A stretch of DNA of 64,000 bases from Polaromonas sp. (GCF_029945925.1 NZ_JAQSDN010000007.1:1-64000); one strand, 5' to 3'; counted from the stretch's first letter, positions 35,645-44,484 are shown. Numbers and translations are program-made. The notes: a model not told the origin generated them from the sequence alone.

Positions 35645-36295
35645 TCACAAGATTGTCCCGAAGAATTTGGCCAGTGCAATTCGTAGCCGCCCGGGTTCTT
35701 GACGCCGCCTGTGCAAGCTGAGCTCCTCATTCAGAGGAAGCTTCGCGTCGATATTCCAACGACGCGGCGGAAAGCCCACCCACACCATCATTCGGAACAG
35801 CATCAACCGCGCACAGTGGCCGTTGCCATCAATGTAGGGGTGAATCGTCAGAAACCGCTCGAACGCGCGCGCTGCATTCACAGCAAATTTTTTGAGCCGC
35901 AGCTCTAGAGAAGCTGACGATCCGTCGCCAGCAATCCAAGCGTCATAGGCCAGCATGATACTGATGCAATCAGCTTCCCAGTCCTTCATTGCCGCCGCAA
36001 CCAACTCAGGAGGAATGCCCACCTCCCTATCGTGTGGAATTTCCACTCTGCATTGAGTCAGGTCCGGGCAATCCGGAGTGCCGCGGTAGTTGCCGAGTAG
36101 GCAGGCACACCAAGGCGGTGTCATCCCCGCAAACATGACCGCGTGGTCAGGCCGAGTCTCAAAAATTGAACCGTTAACGGTTGGCTGGCCGGATAAAGCC
36201 TCTGCAGTCAAACTGGCGCAACGCTGCGGCAGACCGACAAGACGATCTGGATGGTTGTCGTAATTCCAGTACTTGCAGTCCGTGTGGTCTCGCAT
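35645..36295 (-). CDS. Fic-domain protein (AMP-transferase type)
   Basis: The 216-residue product (ATG at 36295; a TTG at 36310 is an alternative) contains the Fic core LTIHPYIDGNGHCARLMLFRMM. This is the HPFxDGNGRxxR motif with catalytic His present and the first Arg replaced by His (GNGH). Fic proteins usually transfer AMP to Ser, Thr or Tyr of target proteins. An inhibitory motif is not clearly visible. It is transcribed leftwards, next to the small membrane-protein gene on the other strand. It may be a toxin of the island. Confidence 0.75.
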   Translation of the reverse strand: MRDHTDCKYWNYDNHPDRLVGLPQRCASLTAEALSGQPTVNGSIFETRPDHAVMFAGMTPPWCACLLGNYRGTPDCPDLTQCRVEIPHDREVGIPPELVAAAMKDWEADCISIMLAYDAWIAGDGSSASLELRLKKFAVNAARAFERFLTIHPYIDGNGHCARLMLFRMMVWVGFPPRRWNIDAKLPLNEELSLHRRRQEPGRLRIALAKFFGTIL

Positions 36296-36335
36296 TCCCC
36301 CCGGCAGCAACGCCGGCCCTCTTACCTGTATTTTT

Positions 36336-36995
36336 CTAATTCGTCAGCATGACCGAGCCACGCTGCATGCGCTCGACTGCGTCTTTAGCTGCTGCTTCAA
36401 ATTCGGGATCGTTCATCGAAGGATCTTCATCATTGAAATTTTCCAGGGACTTGAGCATTTCCCGGCGTAACACGGCATTGCGCAGTAAAGCCACTTCAGC
36501 TGTCCGCGCCGCTATCGCTGTTTCTTCATAGCGCTTCAGAGCCAAATCCATACCATGGCACGCGCTAGCCAGATTTTCAAACGCATGGATGAGCTTTGGC
36601 AGCCGAACAGCGGTCATAGCGCGCAAACTCCTGGCATTTTTCAGGCACACGGCAGCGAGGTGCCTGGTGCTTTTGCGGCTGTTCTGGATTTTTTCAACGA
36701 ACGTTACGCTCAGCGGTTCGGTGCGCTGAACTAGACGGGTGCAATAGGTTTCGTACTCGTCATTGAACCAGGCTGTAGAGCGCTCCATCTTGTCCGTGGT
36801 TGCGTCTAATTTGTCTACAGTCCAATCCGTTACGCCCTTTACTGCAGAAAACGCGACCCTAGCTAACAGGCTAACGGACTGACTCACACCCCAGGACAAC
36901 AATCCTGAATGCCGCTCCAGCTTTTTTACCTTGGAAATATGACGACGAACATCACGATCAAAGTCTGCGACACCAAACATGGATGCAGTTGTCAT
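36336..36995 (-). CDS. Helical protein of unknown function
   Basis: The ATG at 36995 is preceded by AAAGGA, giving a 219-residue product, largely helical and charged, with a possible membrane-associated segment at about residues 30-50 (GLLSWGVSQSVSLLARVAFSAVKG). I recognise no family. The 3' end is 41 bp from the Fic gene start, on the same strand, so the two may be co-transcribed. Confidence 0.55.
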   Translation of the reverse strand: MTTASMFGVADFDRDVRRHISKVKKLERHSGLLSWGVSQSVSLLARVAFSAVKGVTDWTVDKLDATTDKMERSTAWFNDEYETYCTRLVQRTEPLSVTFVEKIQNSRKSTRHLAAVCLKNARSLRAMTAVRLPKLIHAFENLASACHGMDLALKRYEETAIAARTAEVALLRNAVLRREMLKSLENFNDEDPSMNDPEFEAAAKDAVERMQRGSVMLTN

Positions 36996-37797
36996 GACGT
37001 TGTCCTTTCTGTTGTTGCGCGTTGCCCTATTTGCACAACACGTAATCACTTTGCACACAGCGTATTCGCTGGTAATACACCGTCATACGTGATGCAGCGA
37101 AGTTTACGCGTTGAAATCATCACAACAAGTGGTTTACGCAGATTAATCGTCGCACACGGGAAAATACTTACCCGTAGGACAAATGCGCAAATAACCCGTG
37201 CACTCATTTGAAGAAACGTACAACGACTGCAGCGTCCGAAAGGCTGCAATCAATTGCAATCTATATGACGCGCGCAGCATACAAGAAACATAAGTGTGCA
37301 CTTGCTCACTTGTGAGTTATTTACTGCTGTGGCACTCCAGCAGCTTGTTCAATTCTGCATGAGCCTCCGGCGCTCTTCGATAGAGGTCGCTGGTTAAACG
37401 CCACGCCGGCCTCGTCGCGCTCTTGGTGAGTCAGTTTGCAGCTCGATCCCGTCGTGCCGGTAGCCTACCCATGCAGAACGGGTGGATGCGAACCGCGGAA
37501 ACCCATGTGTCATCGGACCATGGTAGCCCACCCCGCTAAACACAGACGTATGTGCGATTGAATTCGTTCGCAACTTTAATAGGCCACAGGGTAATACTCA
37601 CAAACCACGACGGTTAATCCCTTGGGAAAACTTATGGGCCATCTGTGGGCCGCGCATGGGCCACAGGAAAGAGCGAACCACTACGGTGACCATAAGCGGC
37701 CAGTTCCCGTTTCGCCCATGAAGCCGGTTGAAACGGCTAGTTCAAAATCACTGCTTGGAGCGTGCTTTGCGAAGCGGCTCACGTAAGTCATTGATTT
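36996..37797. other. 802-bp non-coding region before tRNA-Arg
   Basis: No gene was recognised. The stretch 37625-37672 repeats TGGGCC three times (GTGGGCC and CATGGGCC variants). This may be a leftover of island boundary DNA. The rest carries no clear hairpin or ORF. Confidence 0.35.
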
Positions 37798-37873
37798 TGG
37801 TGCGGCTGGCGGGGATCGAACCCACGACCCTTGGCTTCGGAGGCCAATACTCTATCCACTGAGCTACAGCCGC
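37798..37873 (-). tRNA. tRNA-Arg (anticodon CCG)
   Basis: The minus strand folds as a full cloverleaf: acceptor GCGGCTG with CAGCCGC, D-arm, anticodon stem TTGGC/GCCAA with loop CTCCGAA (anticodon CCG), T-arm GTGGG/CCCGC and an encoded CCA end (37798-37800). It is the usual insertion target for integrative elements. Confidence 0.95.
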
Positions 37874-37968
37874 ATGCTGTTCGGAGACCAATAGTCTAAC
37901 TGTTGCGATCTCCCCCGATGACGACAGCCTTCGGAGGCCAATACTCTATCCACTGAGCTACAGCCGCA
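37835..37968. repeat. 40-bp direct repeat of the tRNA-Arg 5' half (att-like), with a third degenerate copy
   Basis: The 40-bp segment from the anticodon loop to the 5' end of the tRNA (37835-37874) recurs exactly at 37929-37968. Between them, at 37878-37898, TTCGGAGACCAATAGTCTA is a degenerate third copy of the anticodon arm. This looks like a set of recombination scars from integration events at this tRNA. Confidence 0.6.
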
Positions 37969-38107
37969 ACGCTGAAAACATGGCGCCTACCGTCGCTTTG
38001 CAGCGGATAGACGACCCGCAAGGGCAGCGCTGGACGCACTGCACTTGTAGAAGAGCCTGATTCTATCAGTCGGACAGGCCGCGTCCGGGATTTACAGGGG
38101 TGACGGC

Positions 38108-38113
38108 TATAAT
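38108..38113 (+). promoter_or_regulatory. -10 element upstream of the cytochrome gene
   Basis: TATAAT lies 59 bp before the cytochrome start. No good -35 stands at 16-18 bp upstream, so a regulator may assist. Confidence 0.4.
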
Positions 38114-38171
38114 CAAAGGTTGTCGAATATGAGTTGCTTTAGTTACCGATTTTTAGTTTTTTGAGGAAGCC

Positions 38172-39053
38172 ATGAGCGCAAACGATCCAACGACGGCCCA
38201 CGAAGAAGACCACTCAGGCCCCATCAAAACACCCAAGCAGCTCCTGCTTGCCGTTTTATTCTCTTTTGTAGTCCCTGTTTTTGCCATCATTGCGCTGGTG
38301 TATTACGTGACATCGGACAACAAGCCTGCCGCCGGCACCGGAGATCCTGAAAAAGCGGTGGCGCAGCGCATCCAGAAAATCGGCATGGTTGAAATCCGCG
38401 ATGCCAACCGTCCGCTGAAAACCGGCGCCGAAGTGTATGCAGCGCAGTGCGCCGCCTGCCACGCCACCGGGGCCGCCGGCGCACCCAAGTTTGGCGACGC
38501 AGCCGCCTGGGCGCCACGCATCAAAACCGGCTTCGAAGCGCTGTGGAACTCCTCCCTCAAGGGAAAAAACGCCATGGGTCCTCAGGGCGGCGGCGATTTT
38601 GACGATGTCGAAATCGGCAAGGCCGTGGTCCACCTGGCCAATGCCGCCGGTGCAAAGTTCGTCGAACCGCAAAAGGCGGCAGGCGCGGCAGATGCAGCCG
38701 CTGGGGCGCCGGCCGCTCAAGCGGCGCCTGCTGCCGCTGCCACTCCCGCAGCAGCGGTTGCCCCTGCAGCGCCCGTGGTGGTGGCCGCCGCTGCACCGGC
38801 CGCAGCGTCCAAGGCCGGTGTCGGCGAAGCGCTGTACAAGCAGGCCTGCCTGGCCTGCCATGCGTCAGGCGTTGCCGGTGCTCCCAAGCTTGGCGACAAG
38901 GCCGCCTGGGCGCCGCGCATCCAGACCGGTCTGGACATGATGACGGCCAGCGTGATCAAGGGCAAAAATGCCATGCCGCCCAAAGGAGGTTCTTCCGCCT
39001 CCGACGCGGACATCCGGGCTGCCGTCGAATACATGGTCAGCGCCGCCAAATAA
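38172..39053 (+). CDS. Diheme cytochrome c5 family protein
   Basis: The 293-residue protein has an N-terminal membrane anchor (LLLAVLFSFVVPVFAIIALVYYV, residues 24-46). Two cytochrome c domains follow, CAACH (about residue 93) and CLACH (about residue 227). They repeat the same text after the CxxCH (CHATGAAGAPKFGD and CHASGVAGAPKLGD), so they arose by duplication. An Ala/Pro-rich linker (AAPAAAATPAAAVAPAAPV) joins them. Each would carry heme and transfer electrons in the periplasm, probably towards a terminal oxidase. A bidirectional terminator follows. Confidence 0.88.
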   Translation: MSANDPTTAHEEDHSGPIKTPKQLLLAVLFSFVVPVFAIIALVYYVTSDNKPAAGTGDPEKAVAQRIQKIGMVEIRDANRPLKTGAEVYAAQCAACHATGAAGAPKFGDAAAWAPRIKTGFEALWNSSLKGKNAMGPQGGGDFDDVEIGKAVVHLANAAGAKFVEPQKAAGAADAAAGAPAAQAAPAAAATPAAAVAPAAPVVVAAAAPAAASKAGVGEALYKQACLACHASGVAGAPKLGDKAAWAPRIQTGLDMMTASVIKGKNAMPPKGGSSASDADIRAAVEYMVSAAK

Positions 39054-39073
39054 ACGGCCTCTGCCTTTGCCAA

Positions 39074-39101
39074 AAAAGCCGGTCTCTGACCGGCTTTTTT
39101 T
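39074..39101. terminator. Bidirectional rho-independent terminator
   Basis: A hairpin with 9-bp arms AAGCCGGTC and GACCGGCTT (39076-39084, 39088-39096) and a TCT loop is flanked by T-runs on both strands. It lies between the cytochrome gene and the convergent DUF2946-like gene. Confidence 0.85.
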
Positions 39102-39162
39102 ATGATGAAAACAGGCTCAATCCCTTGATACACAAGCGCAGACAGCTATCAAAACAATAGCT

Positions 39163-39714
39163 TCAGGCGGGCTGGGCGCGGCTGGCTTCCGGGCTGCGCA
39201 CATAACCAAAACGGGACGGCAAGTCCCGGGTGGCCGCCTCCGCGGGCACCCACAGGCCCTGCTCGATCGCCTCCGACGCCTGCATCATGTCCAGGGTGTG
39301 CACCAGGCCAAAGCCCAAGTCGGTTTCCAGATAGAGCCGGCCGTGTTCATCGAGAATGCAGCGCTGCACACGCGCCGGTCGGCCGGTGTGCGCGGTCACT
39401 GAAAAATCCGGTGCGCTGCCGATACGCCAGACCAGCGGTGTCGCCTCGAGTTCGACATAAACGCGTTGCGGCCCATTCTGGAAAAACCACTGGCCGGCAG
39501 CGTCACCTTCGTAGTTGCGGGCGATGAAGTCAATCAGCTTGTCGTGTTTGAGCAGCGAACCCTTGCCCGCTGCCGCGCCGCCGGCAAAGGGGCCCGCCGC
39601 CTGGGCCTGGTCATCGCGCATGTACCAGTTGCCGCGCGCATCCAGGCCCAGCCAGCCGTAGCAGTGCGGGACGTTGGGCCACTTGGCAATGGCCTGGCGA
39701 ACAATGTCATCCAT
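39163..39714 (-). CDS. DUF2946-like protein
   Basis: The 183-residue product starts at the ATG at 39714 (MDDIVRQAIAKWPNVPHCYGWLGLDARGNWYMRDD), which matches the start of the DUF2946-like family of betaproteobacteria. The rest is soluble with no catalytic motif recognised. It lies 5 bp from the YheT-type hydrolase gene, on the same strand, and is probably co-transcribed. Confidence 0.65.
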   Translation of the reverse strand: MDDIVRQAIAKWPNVPHCYGWLGLDARGNWYMRDDQAQAAGPFAGGAAAGKGSLLKHDKLIDFIARNYEGDAAGQWFFQNGPQRVYVELEATPLVWRIGSAPDFSVTAHTGRPARVQRCILDEHGRLYLETDLGFGLVHTLDMMQASEAIEQGLWVPAEAATRDLPSRFGYVRSPEASRAQPA

Positions 39715-39719
39715 GCGGC

Positions 39720-40724
39720 CTATTTTGCCCCGCTTGCAGTTGCGCCGAGAAGCGCTGAAAAAAAGCCACACACCGCCTCGGGCATGGCGCGCACATGTCC
39801 CGGAAAAGGCGTCGACGGGAAACCGACGTGGCCGCCCTCGCGCGGCTGCCAGAGCGTCACGGCCGCACTCACATCGCCGGCCTGTGGCAAGCTGGCCGCC
39901 GGGATGAAGGGGTCGTTGAGGGCATTGAGCGCCAGCGCCGGAACCGCGATGCGCCGCATGTGTGGTTTGGCCGAGGCGCGCGCCCAGTAGTCTTCGGTGT
40001 TCCTGAACCCGTGCAGCGGTGCCGTGACGATATTGTCGAAGGCATACAGGTCGCGCGCCGCGCGCAGGGCGTCGGCACTGAACAGGCCCGGGTGCTGCTC
40101 CAGCTTCCTGAGCGCCTTGGGCACCATGGAGTTCAGGAACATGCGGGTGTAGACCAGGCGGTTGAAACCCCGGCCGATCGCGTGGCCGCTGGCCGCCAGG
40201 TCCAGCGGGGAGCAGACCGAGGCGACGGCGTCCACCACACTGCCTGCCGAAGTTTCCATTTCGGCCGCCCAGCGCATCAAGGCATTGCCGCCCAGCGAAA
40301 TGCCGACGGCAAACAGCGGACCGGCGTGGCCGGCCCTGAAGCGCCGCAGGATCCAGTCAATCTCCTCGAAGTCGCCCGAATGGTAGGCCCGCGGCGCGCG
40401 GTTGAGTTCGCCCGAGCAGCCGCGAAAATGCGGCACGGCGCAGGCCCAGCCGCGTACGCGGGCGACATCGGCAAATGCTTCCGCGTAGTGGCTGGCCGAG
40501 GATCCTTCCAGGCCGTGAAAAATCACCAGCAGGGGTTCCTGTCCTGCCGCGGCGCCCGCGCTGGCATGGCGTGCGAAGTCCACATCGACAAAATCATCAT
40601 CCGGCGCGGTCCAGCGCTCGCGTCGAAAGCTCGGCGCCTCGGCCAGGTAACGCTGAGAACGCAGCGCGGCATAAATGGTCTGCAGGTTGCCGCCGGGCAG
40701 CCACAACGGTGCTTCGTACAGCAT
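39720..40724 (-). CDS. YheT-family alpha/beta hydrolase
   Basis: The 334-residue protein has the alpha/beta-hydrolase nucleophile elbow GISLGGNALM (Ser), the oxyanion-side motif IFHGLEGSSASHYA, and the catalytic His region REGGHVGF. The start MLYEAPLWLPGGNLQTIYAAL is typical of YheT-like enzymes. The physiological ester is unknown. It is followed 5 bp later by the DUF2946-like gene, and the SnoaL-like gene lies 12 bp upstream. Confidence 0.85.
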   Translation of the reverse strand: MLYEAPLWLPGGNLQTIYAALRSQRYLAEAPSFRRERWTAPDDDFVDVDFARHASAGAAAGQEPLLVIFHGLEGSSASHYAEAFADVARVRGWACAVPHFRGCSGELNRAPRAYHSGDFEEIDWILRRFRAGHAGPLFAVGISLGGNALMRWAAEMETSAGSVVDAVASVCSPLDLAASGHAIGRGFNRLVYTRMFLNSMVPKALRKLEQHPGLFSADALRAARDLYAFDNIVTAPLHGFRNTEDYWARASAKPHMRRIAVPALALNALNDPFIPAASLPQAGDVSAAVTLWQPREGGHVGFPSTPFPGHVRAMPEAVCGFFSALLGATASGAK

Positions 40725-40736
40725 AGGCCCCTGGCC

Positions 40737-41183
40737 TCAGTGCAGCACTTGCGGGCTGTCCGAGATTTCCTGCATCTCGCGGGGCGTGCCGGGGCTGGCA
40801 TGGTGGGCCACCAGGCGCCAGCCCTGCGCCGTCTTGTGGTACACGTTGGTGGCGATCACATAGGCATGGCGCGGGCCCTCTTCGGTCATGATCTCGATGC
40901 GTTCGAGCACGCTGTGCACGCTGGCGCCCATGGCTTCGATCTTGCGGACTTTTTCGGCATGCGCCCGAATGCTGCCGTTGGCAAACATGGCGTCAAAGGC
41001 GGCGCGTATCGCACCCGCGCCCACGAGCCGGGCTCCGCCGGGGTGGACACAGACAATGTCGTCTTCGTCGGCCCAGCAGGCCATCAGCCGCTCGATGTCG
41101 CCGCCCTGCAGCGCCTCGTAAAAAGCCGTCTCGATCTCATCGGCGTTGCCGCTGGTGGCCGGGGAAACTTTGGGTTTTCGCAT
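40737..41183 (-). CDS. SnoaL-like (NTF2-fold) protein
   Basis: The 148-residue protein has the NTF2-like fold signature: ETAFYEALQGGDIERLMACWADEDDIVCVHPGG, RAAFDAMF, and a tail VYHKTAQGWRLVAHHASPG. Proteins of this type often detoxify or isomerise small molecules; no catalytic set is defined. It ends 12 bp before the YheT gene and is part of the same leftward unit. Confidence 0.82.
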   Translation of the reverse strand: MRKPKVSPATSGNADEIETAFYEALQGGDIERLMACWADEDDIVCVHPGGARLVGAGAIRAAFDAMFANGSIRAHAEKVRKIEAMGASVHSVLERIEIMTEEGPRHAYVIATNVYHKTAQGWRLVAHHASPGTPREMQEISDSPQVLH

Positions 41184-41207
41184 GAATGGATAGGAGGATG
41201 TGTGTGT

Positions 41208-42026
41208 TCATTCCGCCAGGGAATGTTGCCCTGTATTAAGCCACGCCCGCACCACGTCCTGCATGCGGGGCGACTGCACGGCCTGCCACAACAGTTCGGG
41301 CGCCACCACATGGATGCCCGGCGGCAGCACCCGCAGGACCACCTCCACAAACTCGGCCAGCCTGGCGGGCCGCACCGGCTGTGCTGCGGCCGGGATCATG
41401 TAGTTGAGGGCGGACAGCATCCAGGCGGCGACCTTTTCGGGCAAACTGCCGCACCGCGGCGCCAGCTGCTTTTGTGCAGAACGCACCAGCAGCACCCTCT
41501 CGAATCCCAGCGCGGCCACCTGCTGTTCGTCAATGCTGGCCAGGCCGTGGCGCAACGCCTGCGGCAGCCGACCCGGCGCGTGGGGCAACACCAGCACCAG
41601 GGTTTGGACGCCACAACGCCTGAGCCACTGCGCCAGCGCGGGCAGTTGCGCCGGCTGCGGCGTCCAGAGCGCGCGCTCCCGGTCGTGGTACAGCCGGGGC
41701 GGCTCGAACATCACGACGCCAGTCTGCACCGGCAGCGGGCGCACCGGCCAGGCAGCGATGTCCTCGCCGCGCACCGCTGCAATCGTGACCTGCGCCAGCC
41801 CGGTGCTCATGGGCTCGTGCGCGAGCACATGCGTGTGCGCAAAGCCGCCGCTGCCGGCCAGGCGGCGCAGCACCTCGCTGCCGAGCGCGCCGGTGGCGCC
41901 GGCCACGATCAGGCCAGGTCGAGGCGCCGCTGCGACGGACACCGGCCGCAATGAGGCCTGCAACACCTGCCGCGGATCAAGGGCCTGGAGGGAATAAATG
42001 AGAGGATGGAGAGGGTGCGGCGACAT
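41208..42026 (-). CDS. Rossmann-fold protein, NAD(P)-binding-like
   Basis: The 272-residue product starts at the ATG at 42026. It has a Gly-rich nucleotide-binding loop LIVAGATGALGSEVLRRL near the N-terminus and a soluble body, with no recognised catalytic residues (the usual YxxxK is not clear). It is similar in layout to atypical short-chain dehydrogenase or epimerase-like proteins. It lies 24 bp before the SnoaL-like gene on the same strand. Confidence 0.65.
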   Translation of the reverse strand: MSPHPLHPLIYSLQALDPRQVLQASLRPVSVAAAPRPGLIVAGATGALGSEVLRRLAGSGGFAHTHVLAHEPMSTGLAQVTIAAVRGEDIAAWPVRPLPVQTGVVMFEPPRLYHDRERALWTPQPAQLPALAQWLRRCGVQTLVLVLPHAPGRLPQALRHGLASIDEQQVAALGFERVLLVRSAQKQLAPRCGSLPEKVAAWMLSALNYMIPAAAQPVRPARLAEFVEVVLRVLPPGIHVVAPELLWQAVQSPRMQDVVRAWLNTGQHSLAE

Positions 42027-42069
42027 TCGACTATGGTAGTGTTGCAGCTTGCACTTTTGGAGGCTTGCC

Positions 42070-42678
42070 ATGAAATCACGTCTTTTCAGCCGGGGCCTTG
42101 CCGGCCTTTTCACCGTTGTGGCCCTGCTGCTGTCGGGCTGCGGCTACAACGATTTCCAGCGCCTGGACGAGCAGACCAAGTCGGCCTGGTCGGAAGTCCT
42201 CAACCAGTACCAGCGCCGCGCCGACCTGGTGCCCAACATCGTTGCCACCGTCAAGGGCGAGGCCAATTTCGAGCAGGAAACCCTGACCAAGGTCGTGGAA
42301 GCCCGGGCCAGGGCCACCTCCATGCAGGTGACCCCGGAGACCCTGAACAACCCCGAAGCCTTTGCGAAATTCCAGGCGGCGCAGGGCGAACTCAGCTCGG
42401 CCTTGTCACGCCTGCTGATGGTGACGGAAAACTATCCCAACCTCAAGGCCAACCAGGGCTTTCAGGACCTGCGCGTTCAACTCGAGGGCACGGAAAACCG
42501 CATCACGGTGGCGCGCAACCGCTACATCCAGGCGGTGCAGGCCTACAACGTGCTCGCACGCAGCTTTCCGAACAACCTGACGGCCATGGTGTTCGGCTAC
42601 ACGGTCAAACCCACCTTCAGCGTGCAGAACGAGGCACAGATCTCGACGCCGCCGACTGTGGACTTCAACAAGAAATAA
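42070..42678 (+). CDS. lemA: LemA-family lipoprotein
   Basis: The 202-residue product starts at the ATG at 42070 with TTTTGGAGGC before it. It has a lipobox LLSGC (Cys about 24) and the LemA pattern YNDFQRLDEQTKSAWSEVLNQYQRRADLVPNIVATVKGEANFEQETL, with paired helices. LemA proteins are envelope coiled-coil proteins of unclear role, usually paired with TPM-domain proteins. Two TPM genes follow at once. Confidence 0.9.
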   Translation: MKSRLFSRGLAGLFTVVALLLSGCGYNDFQRLDEQTKSAWSEVLNQYQRRADLVPNIVATVKGEANFEQETLTKVVEARARATSMQVTPETLNNPEAFAKFQAAQGELSSALSRLLMVTENYPNLKANQGFQDLRVQLEGTENRITVARNRYIQAVQAYNVLARSFPNNLTAMVFGYTVKPTFSVQNEAQISTPPTVDFNKK

Positions 42679-42690
42679 GCGGCCAGCGCC

Positions 42691-43653
42691 TTGCCGTCCG
42701 TGCGCCGCCCTCTGCTTTGCTTCCCAGACCGGGTCGCGCTCGCGGCGTCAGCGCGGGCCATGCTGGGCCTGTTGCTGGCCGCCGGCCTGCTGCTCGGCAC
42801 CACGGCGACCCGGGCGCAGGACGTGCTGGCCGTGCCCGCGTTGACTGCGCGCGTGATCGACAGCACCGGGACGCTCGATGCCGCGCAGCGCCAGGCCCTG
42901 GAGGCCAAACTGGCGGCTTTCGAGCAGGCACGCGGCGCGCAGGTGGTGGTGCTGATGGTGCCGACCACCGCACCGGAAGACATCGCCGCCTATGCGCAGC
43001 GGGTCGGCGACAGCTGGAAGATCGGACGCAAGGACGTCGGTGACGGACTGTTGCTCGTGGTGGCGAAAAACGACCGCAAGGTGCGCATCGAAACCACCAA
43101 GACGCTGGAGGGCGCCATCCCCGACCTGGCGGCGCGACAGATCATCGACCGGGCCATCACGCCGCGGTTCCGGCAGGGCGACTTCGCCGGTGGGCTCGAC
43201 GCGGCCACCGACCAGATCATCGCCCTGATCAGCGGGGAGAATCTGCCTGTGCCCGAGGCCCAGGCGGGCAGCCCGGGCGGCAAGGGTTTCAACTGGACCG
43301 ACATGGCGGTTTTCCTGTTTTTTGCGGTCCCGATCGGGGCCCGGCTGATGTCGGGCATCTTCGGACGCAAGCTGGGCGCCATGGTGACCGGCGGTGCGGT
43401 CGGCGGCCTGGCCTGGTTCTTCACCAGCAGCCTGCTGATTGGCGGCGTCGCCACGCTGATCGGCGCGGTGTTTGCCCTGATCGCCAGCGTGGGCTCGCTG
43501 GGGTCCGTCGGGCGCGGGGGCCGCTCCTCTGGCTGGGGCGGTGGCGGCTTTGGCGGTGGCAGCAGCAGCGGCTGGGGTGGCGGCGGTGGCGGCGGCTTCA
43601 GCAGCGGCGGCGGTGGTAATTTCGGCGGCGGCGGCGCATCGGGGAGTTGGTGA
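42691..43653 (+). CDS. TPM-domain envelope protein with Gly-rich tail
   Basis: The 320-residue protein has a signal stretch (MLGLLLAAGLLLGTTATRAQ, after the ATG at 42760) and a TPM domain: VIDSTGTLDAAQRQALEAKLAAFEQARGAQVVVLMVPTT, then GDGLLLVVAKNDRKVRIE and the helix IIDRAITPRF. Two membrane segments follow (AVFLFFAVPIGARLMS, GLAWFFTSSLLIGGVATLIG), and the tail is Gly/Ser/Trp-rich (GWGGGGFGGGSSSGWGG). The start may be TTG 42691, GTG 42700 or ATG 42760. Confidence 0.85.
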   Translation: MPSVRRPLLCFPDRVALAASARAMLGLLLAAGLLLGTTATRAQDVLAVPALTARVIDSTGTLDAAQRQALEAKLAAFEQARGAQVVVLMVPTTAPEDIAAYAQRVGDSWKIGRKDVGDGLLLVVAKNDRKVRIETTKTLEGAIPDLAARQIIDRAITPRFRQGDFAGGLDAATDQIIALISGENLPVPEAQAGSPGGKGFNWTDMAVFLFFAVPIGARLMSGIFGRKLGAMVTGGAVGGLAWFFTSSLLIGGVATLIGAVFALIASVGSLGSVGRGGRSSGWGGGGFGGGSSSGWGGGGGGGFSSGGGGNFGGGGASGSW

Positions 43654-43658
43654 GCACC

Positions 43659-44201
43659 ATGATCAGCAAGCTCAAGGTCCTGCTCCGGCACCTGTGGCTG
43701 GACGCCTCCGACACGGCGCGGGCCATCCCGCCCGACCTGCTGGATCGGCTGGCGCGGCGGGTGGCCGCCAGCGAGCGGCGCCACAGCGGCGAGATCCGCA
43801 TCTGTGTCGAGTCTTCACTGCCCGCCAGTTACCTGTGGCGGCTGGATCGCAACACATCCATCGGCACCCTCACCCGGGAGCGGGCCGTGGCCATGTTCGG
43901 CAAGTTGCGTGTGTGGGACACCGAGCACAACAACGGCGTGCTGATTTATGTCCTGCTCGCCGAACACGCCATTGAAATCGTGGCCGACCGCGGCGTGGCC
44001 AGGCATGTGAACCCGGCGCAGTGGCAGGCCATGGTGGCCCACATGGCCAGCGCGTTTCGGGAAAAACGTTATGAAGACGGGTTGACCCAAGCGCTGGAAG
44101 AAACCTCGGCGGTGCTGATGCAGCACTTTGCCGTACCCGCAGGCCCTGGCGGCGCCGAGCCGGGTTCCAACGAGCTACCCGACACACCCCTGCTGCGCTA
44201 A
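43659..44201 (+). CDS. Second TPM-domain protein, soluble type
   Basis: From the ATG at 43659 the product has 180 residues. The TPM pattern is present: ERRHSGEIRICVESSLP, TRERAVAMFGKLRVWDTEHNNGVLIYVLLAEHAIEIVADRGVARHV, then AHMASAFREKRYEDGL. There is no signal peptide or membrane tail, unlike the preceding TPM gene, whose stop is 5 bp ahead. It is the end of the lemA unit, and the facing gene ends 11 bp away. Confidence 0.82.
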   Translation: MISKLKVLLRHLWLDASDTARAIPPDLLDRLARRVAASERRHSGEIRICVESSLPASYLWRLDRNTSIGTLTRERAVAMFGKLRVWDTEHNNGVLIYVLLAEHAIEIVADRGVARHVNPAQWQAMVAHMASAFREKRYEDGLTQALEETSAVLMQHFAVPAGPGGAEPGSNELPDTPLLR

Positions 44202-44212
44202 ATTGGGTGGGC

Positions 44213-44413
44213 TCATGGCACCATGAGCACGCCCAGGGCTGCGACGACAGCCACCAGCACGAAAAGCCGCTTCAGCCACACGTGGCGCCAACGCCTGGCC
44301 TTGCGCCCGGGCTCCAACTCTTCCGCCCACGTCAAACTGTCCAGAATGCTGTCCATTGGTGTCGCCTTGTCTTCCGGTTGAACTCCTTGAGACAATAACG
44401 CCTGTCGGCGCAC
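44213..44413 (-). CDS. Small hypothetical membrane-anchored protein
   Basis: The 66-residue protein has one C-terminal transmembrane helix (LFVLVAVVAALGVLMV) after a basic juxta-membrane stretch (RKARRWRHVWLKR). Start may be at Met20 (MDSILDSLTW). No family recognised. Confidence 0.45.
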   Translation of the reverse strand: MRRQALLSQGVQPEDKATPMDSILDSLTWAEELEPGRKARRWRHVWLKRLFVLVAVVAALGVLMVP

Positions 44414-44484
44414 CCTGCCAACTCTTCTCGTGTCGAGTTGTTACTTGCTGCACTTGCGCCACAGCTCCGCACCGCTTTGTTGCA

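Noticed and set aside
39795..41954. 719-codon + strand frame opposite the YheT, SnoaL and Rossmann genes
   Set aside because: It is antisense to three well-supported genes; the composition is typical of a shadow frame in GC-rich DNA.
43501..43640. GGC/GGT-rich stretch as a tandem repeat or CRISPR
   Set aside because: It encodes the Gly-rich tail of the TPM protein; no constant repeat-spacer pattern. No CRISPR array was seen in the window.
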